From positions 77,601,601 to 77,665,600 of the forward strand of contig NC_072894.1 of NCBI RefSeq assembly GCF_027943255.1: a DNA stretch of 64,000 bases, written 5' to 3'. The first letter of the stretch is position 1, and every line of letters begins with the position of its first letter. The translations under genes and the position numbers were made by a program. Under the pieces are notes generated by a model. The model was not told where the DNA came from. It did not search any database and worked only from the letters and a program-made list of their open reading frames with translations. Below, one piece after another: positions 12,261 to 24,309 of the stretch. The DNA comes from Anastrepha obliqua (lineage: Eukaryota; Arthropoda; Insecta; Diptera; Tephritidae).

Positions 12261-13435
12261 ATACTCTTCCTAAAGTGGGACAGTAATGAAAATATGGAAA
12301 TAAAGGAAAATTGGTGAACTAATATTTTGTCCCTTTGCACTAATTACTGCTTGTGGTCGTCGTTGCATGCTGTCTACTAGAGTTTTAGTGACATTGAGAT
12401 CTGGGCTCTGAAAACGATGGGACAACAGATTTTTTTTACATTGTAAAGCAGCTATTCCCTTGCAATTAGCGCAGTATGCTTTGGGTCGTTGTCGTGCATG
12501 AAGGTGAACTTTGCTGGTAACTGTAATTTTTCGACCGTTTTGGAAAAATGCTCCTTCCATATTTCTAGATAATTTATTTTAGTCATAGTGCCTTAAAGGA
12601 ATCAAAACTAGTCCGCTCCATTTGCCGTCTTTGCTCTCCAAATCATTACATGCCCGCCACCTTGTTTCGCGGTAGCAATTACGTTAGACGGATTGAGTGC
12701 GGTACCGTCCCTTTTGTACACAAAACTGCAGCCATCTGACCCAAATAAGTAGAAAAAAACGTTGCTCCAAAATTCATCGGACTCTATCGTCCGCGATTGA
12801 CGAATTTTTGTGTGATTTAGCAATGCTAATTGCAGAAAATTTCGGGTTCTCTTTTATTAAACGTATAATCCTTTTCTCGGTCATATTTGAGTTAATTTTG
12901 GAAACTCTTTCAGTACCACTTTTTCAAAGAAAATAATGGGTTTCATTATGTTTTTTTTTTCAATACATTAAATACTGTCGAATTAGGTTTTTTCAACATC
13001 TTCGCAATTTGACGTACATTTTTCCCTTCGGAAGGTGTGGCCAAGAGCAAATTTGAAAGAATCAACTGATTGGCTGATGTAAGTTCTTTTAAATCATTCG
13101 ATATTTACTTAATCATGTTCACTCTTAACAACTTGCAACGTCAATGGCAAAATGAAAAAAAATAACGGAATACACATACAGATCTTCCTTAAATGTGCTA
13201 AAAAATTAGAGTGCCCACTTTTTGTTTGACTTTGAAAAATTATGCTATTGCGGTTATTACTTAAATAAACGGAGTTACCGTTAATATTAAAACAACAATT
13301 ATACATATTCAATAGTTAAAAATGAAATATATTTAATGCAAATGATTTCTTAAAAATCTGTGAATAATTTCTTTATTTATAATAAATTTGAAATTTTTTG
13401 AATATTAGTGTCCCAGTTTCTTTTTGGTTCACTGT
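12260..13435 (-). pseudogene. Tc1-like transposase relic
   Basis: Read on the minus strand, segments resemble Tc1-family transposase: GGGHVMIWRAKTANGAD near 12610-12660 corresponds to the usual GGGSVMVWG block, a degraded HDNDPKH block follows near 12480-12520, and SHRFQSPDLN near 12400 corresponds to the SPDLNPIE block. The frame is broken by several shifts, so no active enzyme can be encoded. Imperfect terminal inverted repeats are suggested by GGGACAGTAATGAAAAT near 12277 and the reverse complement of GAATATTAGTGTCCC near 13400. This is an old autonomous element, now dead. Confidence 0.65.
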
Positions 13436-13489
13436 AAATATAGATCGTTCCGGTAACGTAAGACCGACATAGTCACTTTTATGCCTTGG

Positions 13490-13556
13490 TATAAAATATC
13501 TGCCATTCGGAGTCGGCTTGTAACTGTAACACCCCAAAAAGGGTGTACGCGTCAAT
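13490..13556 (+). repeat. SINE fragment (tephritid tRNA-derived family)
   Basis: A short truncated copy: GCCATTCGGAGTCGGCTTG and then CCCAAAAAGGGTGTACGCG match the 3' half of the family whose fullest copy is at 62620-62935. The RNA-sense strand is plus. AT microsatellite sequence follows directly. Confidence 0.75.
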
Positions 13557-15895
13557 TATATATATAAATATATATACATAAACACATTTTGTTTAACAAG
13601 CTTTCTCTTCCCTCTCTCGTATGAGCAGGACAACTTTGGTCAATGCTTGGTTAAAAACTTCAATCTTTTCTAAATTATTGGGTAAGAGCCTCTTGCAAAT
13701 TCTTTACAAAATTTAAGGGGGAAAGTTCTTAATAATTTAAAAGTACATGTATATACATATGTATGTACGTATGTAATAAAAATATAGAACACTTTTCTTA
13801 TGACTCACTCATTTTTTTACTTTTATTTAAATGGGAGAAAGAAAATCCACAAAACGCCAGGGTATTCCACCGTCTGTGAGATCATTTTTTAAGTATTAGA
13901 TCGAATGGCTGCCGTTAAGGCGCAATAGAATGGCGATCTTGCCTTTACAAGGTCTAGCGACGTTTTTGTTGCAACTAAAACAAGTAGTATGGCCACTAAT
14001 TTTATTTCTTTCTGACGACAGTCGCACTTGAGTTCCGAAATTCGTTGGATTCGTATGAGTTCTACTAAGAAATTTCTGCAACTAAAGTCGAAACACACTG
14101 TAATATACCAAATAAGAAATTGGTGATTTTTTGCATCTGTCGCCTCTTAGATGTTAATGAAAATCACCGATAAAATTGGAGTTGTCAACTTGCAAATATC
14201 ATAAAAATATTTATATTTTAAAATGTCCCAAAATCTTCGCTTTGCATTTTTAAGTAATATACTTTTTTTATTGTTAGTTTGAAAACCGATATTAAAATAT
14301 TTACATACTTGTTTTTAGAGAAATTAGCCAACAAATAAATTAGTATTAACACATTCGGTATTAAAAAGGTAAGAACATACATAAAAACTACTACCACAAA
14401 TATAAATGCAATTGCAAAATATAATACAATATTATAATCGCTCTTTTCAATTCAACGGTTTCTTCCGTTAAAATCAAAAACAAATTTTATCTGAGTTGCT
14501 TGCATACTTCCAATTTTTCTTTTATTTTATTTGCTCACGAATATTTTTTACCCCTAATATAAATCCTTTGTCGATTCAAACAATTTTTGTATAAATCTGT
14601 CAAATAAATATTTGTTGTTGCCTGACACAAACCCGAAAATAATGTTAAAAATAACATCTAGTTTTGAAATATGCATAAAACATGACAATTTATGAGCCCG
14701 TGAAGGTAGGATTGACAACTTCGCATTGGTCATCCGACTTATTACATGAAAATAAGCTCTTCAATGGTCGCATAACTATGCTGTTAAGCGTTATGAAACA
14801 TATTTCCTTAGGTGTAGCATTATTGGGAATAAGTAACTAGCTACTATATTTGAACTCTAGTTTAACATTTCGTGTGCCTTCAGTGTCTTCAAGCAGATAG
14901 AGCAATGCCAACAACTTGCAATTTTTTATCGTTTGTGTTTTGTGTACGATGGAAACTATATGTAATAATGTAAATAAACTTAAAAATTTTGAATATTCCA
15001 GTTATAATTTTTCGGAAAGTTTCAAATGATATTTTGAAATACAAATTTTTGTGGAAAATATTTTTAGGAACTTTTCTATATATATAGTGTATTTTGTCTC
15101 TTCAAAACACGTAACAAAAAAGCTAATGAAATCACTTTTGACTCTTAATTAGGTTTCCATTGATAACAAATACTTAGTGCCAGTTTTTCAGTGTTTTTTT
15201 AACTATTCCGGTTGCTGGCGAGTTCGCTTGTTAACGTAAATTCTTTGTTTTAAAATTTGAATTTGTTGCTTTTATCAAATATACAATATACATATATAAT
15301 TAATTAGTAATATAATTAAAATTTAGCATGTACTTAAAATGTGTATGAAGCAATGAGGTCACAGTTTTATAGTATATGCGCTTATGAAATAGTTGCGGAT
15401 GAAATAGGTGCTTTTAAGTTACATTATTTGGTTTTTACCGGCTTTTTAAAATTTGTTTTATCGATATATGAACAGAGGAGATAATTGTCGATGTGTTTTT
15501 TTTATATGCGTAAAGAATACAGATATTATAAAAATTGTTAAAAAATCGTTGCGTCCTTAATGATTACTCTAATAAACTTCGCAATTAAATTTACATGGGG
15601 TAGAAATAATAGAAATTGTTCATATTCAATGCATTGCCGACGATTTAATGTGATTTATAATTTTTCTTTACATAGGAATCAATTTAGAAGAATTCGCACA
15701 TGGTGTAGTTAAGTTAGTATTGAAAAACTTTTATTTTACAATTACGAATATAGACTCCCACGACAGTTTGACATACAGCAGCATTCCTGAATAACGAATA
15801 ATAATAAAATAAATAAGGTTATAAAATTGCAAAATAAACTAAAAAATATAATTATTTTTCGGATGCAGATTAAATAAGTTTGGTGAATTTGAAAA
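13557..15895. other. AT-rich intergenic stretch
   Basis: This lies between the Tc1 relic downstream of cueball and the start region of the zer-1-type gene. I see no conserved coding exon, RNA gene or complete repeat here. TA-rich runs and short simple repeats are common. Confidence 0.5.
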
Positions 15896-16369
15896 AATGT
15901 CAGCCGGCAACATCGTTGAAGTGACATTCACTGAATGTACCACTAGATTTATATACAAACCAGCCATATGATGGCTGTCAGCTAAAACGTCAAAAAATAA
16001 AATAAAAAATATAAGAAATTTCACTTCCTTCAATTCGAGGACGAATCAAATTTGTTTAAAAAGTAGGTAAAATTCAAAGTTGTGAACCCAAAAACAAAAG
16101 CAAAAACCCAAAATCTTCCACAAATATTTATACATGTGAAAATTGTTGTTGAACAGAAAGAAAAAATAGTGCATCATAAGTCAGCTGCGAAGTTGTGGAA
16201 AATTCACTAACGCAAAAAAAAAATTCAAGAAATTACTGAAGCTGGGAAAAGTGTAGTGAAAGATTTTTTTATACCAAGAGGGTCCAATCGATTTTGCTTT
16301 TTTGCAATAAGGACGTTAGCAAGAGTACATTTTGTTAGGGTTGAATTCGGAGGGGGTGTTAAGGAATCG
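15896..16369 (+). other. Probable 5' untranslated exon / promoter region of the zer-1-type gene
   Basis: A candidate noncoding first exon ends at 16369 with donor GTAAGC. It would splice to an acceptor TTTTAG at 16665, placing 76 bases of leader before the ATG at 16742. The upstream limit is not visible; I start it near a TATATA-containing stretch by guesswork. The donor and acceptor are good matches, but transcript data would be needed. Confidence 0.35.
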
Positions 16370-16741
16370 GTAAGCAAAGACTAAAAATGTGTTTGATAAT
16401 ATGTGGCTTAAAAAGCTATGTGTCGGAATTATCATATACATATTTATATGTAATTAATTTATCCTGCAAATTGTGCGGTAATTATGTTTTTACTGTGTAA
16501 GGCATCTCTACAATTTGCTACTACAAATTAAGTATTTTTCTTTGGGCCGATTTCATTTAAGTCAAATTAAAAAAAGTTAAATATTGATACTATTTAAACT
16601 AATTGACTCTAATGAAACTATATCATGATCAAGCTTCTAGTTGATTTGAATTTCTTTCCTTTTAGATCCTTACACCGACGTCCAATTGGTTAAACTAAAT
16701 CATCCTAGTGACGTCATCAAATATATTCGCCACGCCTTGAA

Positions 16742-19700
16742 ATGAGTGGCAAAGTGCGTTTAAAGGAAAATGGGTACCTTGATGAAGATCCGATGACCCT
16801 ACAAGATATAATATATAAATATATATGCGAGAATTTGGATGTAATAAGTTATGAAGAAGAGGATATGGACGGCAGCATACGCCATCTAAATGATGGTATT
16901 GTTCTTCCAAATGACATTTGCGATCGGTTATTGGAAGCATACCAACGCTTTCGGCGTCAATTGAGTGATGATGTGATAAATCTTTTCCAACATGCGACAC
17001 GCACTTCGTTAAAAATAGTTCACTTGCGAAACAGCAGTCTGTCCAATAAAGGTGAGAAATGCAGCAAAATATTTAGATAACTTTGGATTATTGCACGTTG
17101 ATTATTTTATATACATATCAGTATTTGCATACCACCGTTCTGACAAATGCAAATAGTGTGAACATTTTATTCCATATATTGACTATCTCGATCGGGGTCG
17201 GAAATTTATCACAGTGAAAACTACCTTAGAGTATTTACATTTGCACCACTACAAACATAGGTATTTCTGTATGTATGGAAATACTTTAGATAGCGGTTGT
17301 ACTTAATTGATTAATTGATTAAGCTGGAAATAAGTTTGAATTGAACGTCAATGACCTTCTAATAAATACAATGTTAATAAGAAAACTAGTTTTCCATAAA
17401 AAAAACTCATATGCATATGCATATCTGAATTTCAACATAATCCACTTTCTATTATTGTGAAATTACGCGGTCAAATTTCTTGTTTGTTTTTGCAAATATA
17501 TGCTCTATATATAATATTTGTAGCAATAAAGTCTAAAGACTTGTTATTCGATTATGTGTTACAAATAACAATATGTATTATTCTTTCCTTTCTTTTTTAC
17601 ATACAAATATTATAAGACTAAACAATCACTCTAACCTAATCTACATCTTCATATTATTTCCACCCACAGGTCTAGAGGTTCTTATGCGTCACAAGCCGTA
17701 TTCACTTACGATATGGTACTGTAATCAAGTAAATGTGCACTCGGCACATTTGCTGACGCTGTACGGTGAGAGGTTGCGTTCACTTGAGCTCGGTATTAAT
17801 GCGCATATGTTGCAAAACTTTGAACCGAACGAGAAGGAACCTGTGGATTTTCAATTTAATTGCCCGCATCTACGTCGATTGGTTTTGAATGGAGTAGTTT
17901 TGCATAATGGCTTACAGCTTAACTCGCTATTCGAACTAACCCATCTTGATTTGACATCATGCATGTTAGCTAGCTTCAGCTTGGAAGCGTTAGCTACTCT
18001 GCCGCTGCTTCATACACTTATATTATTTAATGTATGGCCGATTGCTAATCAACTTCAAGCAATTTGCATGCTACGTCGTCTGCGTACATTGGATATTTCG
18101 ATTAGTAATTCTGGTAATGGGCATGGTACCTACGATTTGCCTGATCAAACACTGGAAATGTTAATGAACAACTTACGTGAACTCACACACTTGGATATAT
18201 CAGGCACAAATCTAGCGGGTAATGGTGTAGCAACGAAAGAATCAAATTTTAAATTGCGCACCGATATACCGGGATTAGAGTCACGCATACAGCGACCGTT
18301 ACAGTTTTTAGGTCTTTATCATACGGCACATTCGGCCTGTAAACGTCATGATATACCGGCGATTGAGGTTTGGAAAATATTCATAAAGTATTTGTTTTTG
18401 AAAGTTTATTTGATTAATTTAAATCAATTATTTAGATCGCTGGCGATGCTAATGAACATCAGATTCTGACAGCTGCGAGGTATTATTACGATAGACCGAT
18501 GCTTTTAACGAGGGTAACCGATAACCGACTTGTAAACAAATATTCAAAGGATGTAACATGAACCTATTTATTTAACTTAGGTTTTGAACGACTTGTACCA
18601 CCTTTTTCGCTTTGAAATTTGTAAGGACATACATCTTGCTTTGGATGCTGTGCTTACTGCAATGGATAGACATTTGAAATTTAAACATATGCAAATTTCT
18701 GGAAGGTAAATCAAACAAAAAATAACAAAAACTGAATTCTAAACAATATTGCTGTGATAAACGGGGTTCGGAATCAGTTCAGGGGTCTAAAGCAACTGAA
18801 AAGAAAATTGCTAAAATTTCATACTTTTAATGATAACTATCGCAAATTTGAGAGAAGAATTGAACTCGAAGGTAATTAGATTGCCTAAAAGACTAGAATA
18901 TTTTGGGAAATGTATATAGAGTGATATACCTTAACTGGATACTGAATTCCATGCTCTGGAAGTAAAATTACAAAGCAAAAACGCCAGCTGTTCAATTTCT
19001 TTGCTGGTGAATTTACACACATATGTATATAAGTTGTTGCTAGATGTTGTTGTAGCAGCTCATCAAGCCTTGTCGGTACCGTGTAGTCACCATGGATCGT
19101 CATCACCAATCTTATTTAATGGTAAGCCCAAAAAGTTGCTGTTTTGTCGGACGGGGTCCAAAGAGAGAGGTGGTTTAGCTGATCTTGTAATGTAATCAGA
19201 TGAATCTTCATATTTTTAGACATTTAGAAATTCGCGCATAGGACTTCATTGTGGGTTAGGCTGGAATAGTTAAAAAACTCCAGCATATTCGAATTATTGT
19301 GATTATAGATGAAGAATTACATGCACTACTGATGATCCATATCTGGCAGAGTGTACAGACAGACGATCAACGACATTTATCGGGAGACCCTTACCACCTT
19401 CTTAAGCTCCCGACCCCCGAATGCCGTTATCAGAGTCCAACCACCGCCCATCGCAGACGAAGAGCTGCAACTTTCCGAGAGTCCCGCGTAACCTTGGTAC
19501 AACTACGTTCTGGATAATGTCGAAGGGTAATCTTCTGCTTATCCAGAATTGACCCCGATATACTAAACATATGCCCGGCATGTGAAGGCACCCCGCCCGA
19601 CACTAACCACCTGTTCACATGCGCGAACAAATCCACTCATCTAACACCCCTCTCCCTCTGGACCCAACAGCTAGTTTCCTGGGCCTACCGTTAGACGAAG

Positions 19701-22700
19701 ACGCCCGGTTATTACACTACACTGGCAGGGCAAAGTTACTGCTACAACAACAACATCCATATCAGGGATAAAATCGAAGTAGTCTTTTAGCATTACCAAA
19801 TTATTATGAAATTTTTCTGAATTAATGAAATGAACTCCTAGAACAGTCGAATCAACTTTAGCCCGCCGATTCAGATTTATATTCATGAAAGGTGTATCAG
19901 TGTAACAACAGTCCTCAAAAATGTTTCGGAAATGTTTTACAATCAATTCGTTGAGCGAAGTTCGTTGTTAAAATTAGAATACTTATGAGTACATGTAGAT
20001 ATTGACCACAGCTATTACTATCTGAAATTTCTTCGTTGTCGTTGTAGCAGTGTACTAGGCCCTGCCAGTGCAGTGTAGTCACCGATCGTCATCGCCTAAC
20101 TCATCTAACGGTAGGTACAGGAAGCGAGCTGGTTCAATAGGTTGGGGCCAGAGCGAGAGGAGTCTTAGGAGAGTGGATTTGAGAGGGATTCGAGCTTGAC
20201 GCTTGGAGGACGAACTTCAAATCGATGTAAACACATTGCTATTGAAATGGCATTTATTTTTTATTTTTGAAGTGAAAACTTCTTTAGAATCGTTGGGAGT
20301 GATTTGAGAAAAAGTGAAACGAAAAAAGCGGCACTCTTGGCTACGAAGAGTTATATTATATGTTGATATAAACGTAGCGACGAACTAAATAACTTTTAGG
20401 CCAGCGCCGACAGCATGGCGCGATAGCAGAGCGGCTAGCAATGTGAGCTTCCGATCCAAAATCCTTGGTTCGAATCACAAGAAAAAAATTTTTTTTATAC
20501 AGTTATTTTATTTTATTTAATGATATGTTTATGAGGAGCTTTTTTTCATGGCAGAAATACACTCGGTGTTTTGCCATTGCCTGCTGAGGGGTGAGCGCTA
20601 TTAGAAAAATAGTTTTCCTTAATTTTGGTGTTTTCACCGAAATTCGAACTGACGTTCTCTCTGTGAATTCTGAATAGTAGTCACGCACCATCCCATTCGG
20701 CTACGGCGTTTGTTTAATTTTACTGATGCAAAAATGAGGAAAAATATATGAATAAAGTTTGCTTACTGTTTACACATTTTCCAAAGGTGACGGAGAACCA
20801 AAAAAAGAAGTCGATTTTCAAACAAATACGAGTGCATATGTGTAATTGTGTTAGAGTTTCGGTCACGCCCCAGCAAAACCTGCGTGCATATGTGTTTGTA
20901 ACATTCAAAAAAATGTAATTGTGTTAGAGTTTCGGTCACGCAGGTTTTGCTGGGGACGCTCATAATAGCAACCGCGTGTGTATTTTTATATTCGTAAATA
21001 TTTTCATTTTTAAATATTTACCGCAATTATGTCGAAAAATAATGCAGAAAAGTGTCGTGAATATCGACAGAAAAAAAAAACAATAAATAGCATCACGGAA
21101 TTCATTCACGAAAATTTAATAAAGTATACACCAGAAGTATCGCGGATACTTAGAAAAGATTACAATAAAGTTCCAATGATTTTAAGTGGCGATTTTAACA
21201 TCAAAATAGAACACTAACTAAATAATATTTATACTGATTTAATCTCTACAGAGCAATGTATGCATACACACACACATACACACATTTTAACATTACATTT
21301 AATTTTTATTTCCAGTGCCACTCTCTTCTACATAGTAAAAGGACGTGATCGGTCAAAATTCGGCACTCCGTTGCGAAACCACATTATTCGTACGCTGCTA
21401 AACGGTATGGAAACACATCTTTCTGACGACACGATGCTTAGAAATGGTTATCTAACGTTAACGCAGTTTCAAATGCCAAATGACGTGGTTAGTTATGGCT
21501 TCTTGTTATATATTTTCCAAATTCTCATTATTTTCGTTTATAGTTGTTCGAATATGAGCGTCTTATTAAAGTCTTATTGCATGGAGTATCGAAAACGGAA
21601 CAGGAAGGCTTTGTGCAAAGGATAGCAATATATTTGTTGAACACTCTGGCGTGTCAAGTGGATGGCAAACAAAAGCTGTTTCTAGGTGAACTGGGTGTTG
21701 TTAGTGTAAGTAATGATCTGACTAAAAGTTTCCTTAACTATAAGAGGCTAACAATTTACTGATTATAATTTCTTTCGTTCGACAGACAATGTTAAGTTTA
21801 ATTAAAGATCGTTTAACTCGTTCCGTATTTGATGATGTCATGGAAGTTGCATGGTCAACAATGTGGAATGTTACTGATGAGACTGCAATCAATTGTAAGA
21901 GGTTTTTAGAGGGGCGCGGAATGGAATACTTCTTAAAATGTTTGCGCGTAAGTACTCTTGAGTCCCTAAATGCTTTCACTATGTTTTTTTTTTTAATCCT
22001 ACAAACTCTTGTGCTCTTTAAACTCTGGTATACCTCTTTAAATTACTTACGATTTATTTTACAGTCTTTCCCTGATCGTGAGGAATTGCTGAGGAACATG
22101 ATGGGACTTTTGGGTAATGTGGCTGAAGTAAAATGGCTGAGACCAAAACTTATGACACAAGAATTCATTGAAGTTTTTGCCAAACTATTAGATTCTTCGA
22201 GTGACGGAATTGAAGTGAGTAACTTATGGGCTTTTTACGCCTCAAAACCTTCTTTATTTTATTATTACTATATATTTCATAGGTAAGTTACAATGCTGCG
22301 GGAGTGCTGGCACATATCGCATCGGACGGACCTAGCGCGTGGACAATTGATTCGCCCACACGGGATAATGTACTGATACGAATGGTGGAAGCTATCAAGC
22401 GTTGGGATATAAAGAGTGAAAGAAATATTAATTATCGCAGTTTCGAACCGATTTTGGGATTAGTTCGATGCTATGAGACACCACAATGCCAACATTGGGC
22501 TGTTTGGGCTTTAGCCAATTTGACGCAGGTTTGTTACAATTTAGCCCACATGCATGCCATACTATGTTATAGTCAAATACTGAAACCGCGACGATTTAAA
22601 GATATTTGTTGAAGAAAACTCAAAACTCTTCAACCCTTTTTGGGTGTTTGACCGAGCTCCTCCTCCTATTCGTGGCGTGCGTCTTGATGTTGTTCCACAA

Positions 22701-24309
22701 ATGACAATATAAAATTCAGTTTGACAAAAGTTAAATTCAAATGAATGAAACCCTAAAGTTAGATCCATATTGTGTATGGAAAATCGAGACAGCACAATGC
22801 TTCTAAAACAGTCGTAATACATCTCACGATATGTTAACTCTCAAGGATGGTCATATTCGTAGAATTCATTTACGATTTGTGGGAAATGTTTTATACTGTT
22901 ACTGCAACAACTACAAATAATATTGTCAATGCAGTGAACAAATTTTTAAATTCCCCACACACTTTTGGCGAATGCTGTGGAAGTTACAGTCCTTGGCCGG
23001 ATATAAATCCGGGTCTTTCCGGAAGTGTAGTACCGACTGTTCTGATAATGAAGTTTAGATTATAAAATACACTTTCTTGGGTATTTGGCCGAGTTCCTTC
23101 TCCTATTTATGGTCTGTGCCTTGATGTTTTCCCGTAACTGAAGGGACCTACAGTTTTATGCCGCCTCCGAATGGTGGATGATGCTTTTTTATGGGGAGCT
23201 TTGTCATGACAGAAACTAGGAGTCTGTCATGTACTTATAGAGGTTGTCACGCATCCATTCAGCTACGCCGGGCGCTGGCATTGGCTAAATATAAAAGAGA
23301 TGTCGGTCAATAAGTGTGTTCGAGCGGTAAAGTTGCTGCAGTGTTACTTTTTATGAGATAGCATCACGTTCTGCCAGCAAATTTCTGCAATAATGCCAAT
23401 GCATTCTGTCAGTAAAATGTTGACAATCTGATGATCATCACTAGTTAATCAAGTGCAATATAAATGTTTGCACTGCCGAAATGAAATGCAAGAGGAGAAT
23501 TAGTTTTTATGTATTAAAAACTACTTTGAAATTTAGTTTATTTATTGTTTTTACCGCAAAATTAAGTTCAAATGAAATGAAGTTGAATTTCCACAGAACA
23601 CGTTCGTAAATAATTTTTGTTTCAAATTTCCTAACTCGTAGCTGTGTTTACCGGTCACTGGATGATCGGCACTCAGGCGGAAAGGCTAGGGTTACCTCAT
23701 TGCAGAAGCTGTGGGGTCCTTTCAAAGAAAGTCTGTTGAGCACTTTCTCTGTAAATGTCCAGGTTTGGCAGCTAGATGATTAAGGTCACTGGGCGCTCCT
23801 TTCTGCGACAGCCTGGGACAGTGCGCCAACCTAAATCCAATCAATCTTCTGCATTATATCAACAGCTCTGCCTTGCTGTAGATATCTGCCTGTTGGAGGT
23901 CTCATAATGGCACCAAAACGGCGCTTCAGTGGCACTTCAGCCATTTCATCCACCTACGGTGAGCACACGCTAATTTTTCAAATTCCATCTGGGATCTGCC
24001 GAACGCCCTTAGCCGACCCTGGCATAGACAGTGTAGAGTGCGGGACACTAAACAGGCCCTAATTTTTGACTTCGTGACTTGTCGAACATATTTTTAAATA
24101 ATTTAAACTTTCCTACATACAATAAGTATATATATATTTTATTCCAGGTTTATCCTGAAAAATACTGTCAGCTGGTGAAGCAAGAACATGGTATTGAAAT
24201 ATTGACTGAATTGATTGAACATCCAAGACCATATGATGATATAAAATTGATTGCGCGCAAAGTTATTGAAAAATGTACACATTGGCCAAATTGGTTGCTT
24301 GATGGTTAA
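16742..24309 (+). CDS. Zer-1/zyg-11 family substrate receptor of a Cul2 E3 ubiquitin ligase (CG12084 type)
   Basis: Proteins of this family recruit substrates, including proteins with N-terminal glycine, to Cullin-2 ubiquitin ligases. Ten coding exons: 16742-17051, 17670-18367, 18436-18513, 18581-18705, 21316-21487, 21544-21705, 21786-21947, 22065-22214, 22283-22528, 24148-24309. All introns are GT-AG and all phases join, giving about 754 residues. Exon 1 carries the N-terminal region after ATG 16742 (DPMTLQDIIYKYICENLDVI). Exon 2 carries leucine-rich repeats (LTHLDLTSCML, LTHLDISGTNL). Exons 5 to 10 form the helical armadillo-like domain (LFEYERLIKVLLHGVSKTEQ, AGVLAHIASDG, CQHWAVWALANLT) that holds the degron pocket in the human proteins. 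The protein ends NWLLDG. Introns 4 (2.6 kb) and 9 (1.6 kb) are filled with LINE and SINE pieces, while the others are small. The start is supported by similarity of the N-terminus to the fly orthologue. Confidence 0.93.
19038..19190 (-). mobile_element. LINE 3' tail fragment in zer-1 intron 4
   Basis: The segment begins TTGTTGTAGCAGCTCATCAAG, the reverse complement of the CAACAA-rich tail seen at 19740, and continues with the matching 3' region. It is a short 5'-truncated copy in minus orientation. Confidence 0.5.
19290..19757 (+). mobile_element. LINE C-terminal fragment (Jockey/R1-like) in zer-1 intron 4
   Basis: Contains a degraded C-terminal zinc-knuckle coding segment, MCPACEGTPPDTNHLFTCAN (C-x2-C ... 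H-x4-C), at about 19568-19627. It is followed by THLTPLSLWT and a tail ending in CAACAACAAC at 19744-19755. The arrangement is typical of the end of Jockey/R1-group non-LTR elements. Frame breaks show it is a relic. Confidence 0.65.
20035..20215 (-). mobile_element. LINE 3' tail fragment in zer-1 intron 4
   Basis: GTCGTTGTAGCAGTG followed by CCTGCCAGTGCAGTG is the reverse complement of the LINE tail at 19690-19757. A third truncated copy of this family lies in the same intron, again in minus orientation. Confidence 0.55.
20411..20490 (+). repeat. tRNA-like SINE head (second family)
   Basis: An internal pol III promoter-like pair is visible: box A TAGCAGAGCGG at about 20423 and box B GGTTCGAATCA at about 20467, about 44 bases apart. 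The candidate stem strands do not pair as in a functional tRNA, and an A-rich then T-rich tract follows. I read it as the 5' head of a tRNA-derived SINE different from the abundant family. Confidence 0.5.
20525..20712 (-). repeat. SINE copy (abundant tRNA-derived family), head end
   Basis: The plus strand reads GAGGAGCTTTTTTTCATGG, CAGAAATACACTCGGTG and finally CCCATTCGGCTACGGCG. The last is the reverse complement of the tRNA-like head (box A TAGCCGAATGGG), and box B lies near 20638-20649. The 3' half is missing. Confidence 0.8.
20841..20955. repeat. 28-bp direct repeat combined with an 18-bp inverted repeat
   Basis: TGTAATTGTGTTAGAGTTTC with GGTCACGC following occurs at 20841-20868 and again at 20914-20941. 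Interlocked with these, CCCCAGCAAAACCTGCGT at 20868-20885 is the exact reverse complement of 20938-20955. The two patterns together could form a hairpin with a loop of about 50 bases. Confidence 0.8.
21029..21217 (+). other. Short open reading frame in zer-1 intron 4, possible transposon remnant
   Basis: An ATG-initiated frame of 62 codons begins MSKNNAEKCREYRQKKK and ends around KVPMILSGDFNIKIEH. The basic N-terminus and the LSGDFN motif resemble pieces I associate with predicted proteins of Helitron or PIF1-like elements, but I cannot confirm that. It sits just upstream of the acceptor of zer-1 exon 5 and is not part of that gene. Function unknown. Confidence 0.35.
22628..22712 (-). repeat. 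SINE fragment in zer-1 intron 9
   Basis: CCCTTTTTGGGTGTTTGACC, then GAGCTCCTCCTCCTATTCG and GTCTTGATGTTGTTCCACAA match the 3' portion of the abundant SINE (RNA sense minus). It is truncated soon after the TTCCACAAATG block. Confidence 0.8.
23073..23278 (-). repeat. Diverged SINE copy in zer-1 intron 9
   Basis: The copy reads TTGGCCGAGTTCCTTCTCC, GGGACCTACAGTTTTATGCC and ends with CATCCATTCAGCTACGCC, the tRNA-head complement. It carries many substitutions and an internal shortening around the box B region. Confidence 0.7.
23640..23965 (+). mobile_element. LINE C-terminal fragment in zer-1 intron 9
   Basis: With frame shifts the segment reads LPHCRSCG, then a VEHFLCKCP-like block and LNPINLLHYINSS, the C-terminal zinc-knuckle and tail region of a Jockey/R1/I-group non-LTR element. 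It is a dead, 5'-truncated piece between exons 9 and 10. Confidence 0.55.
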
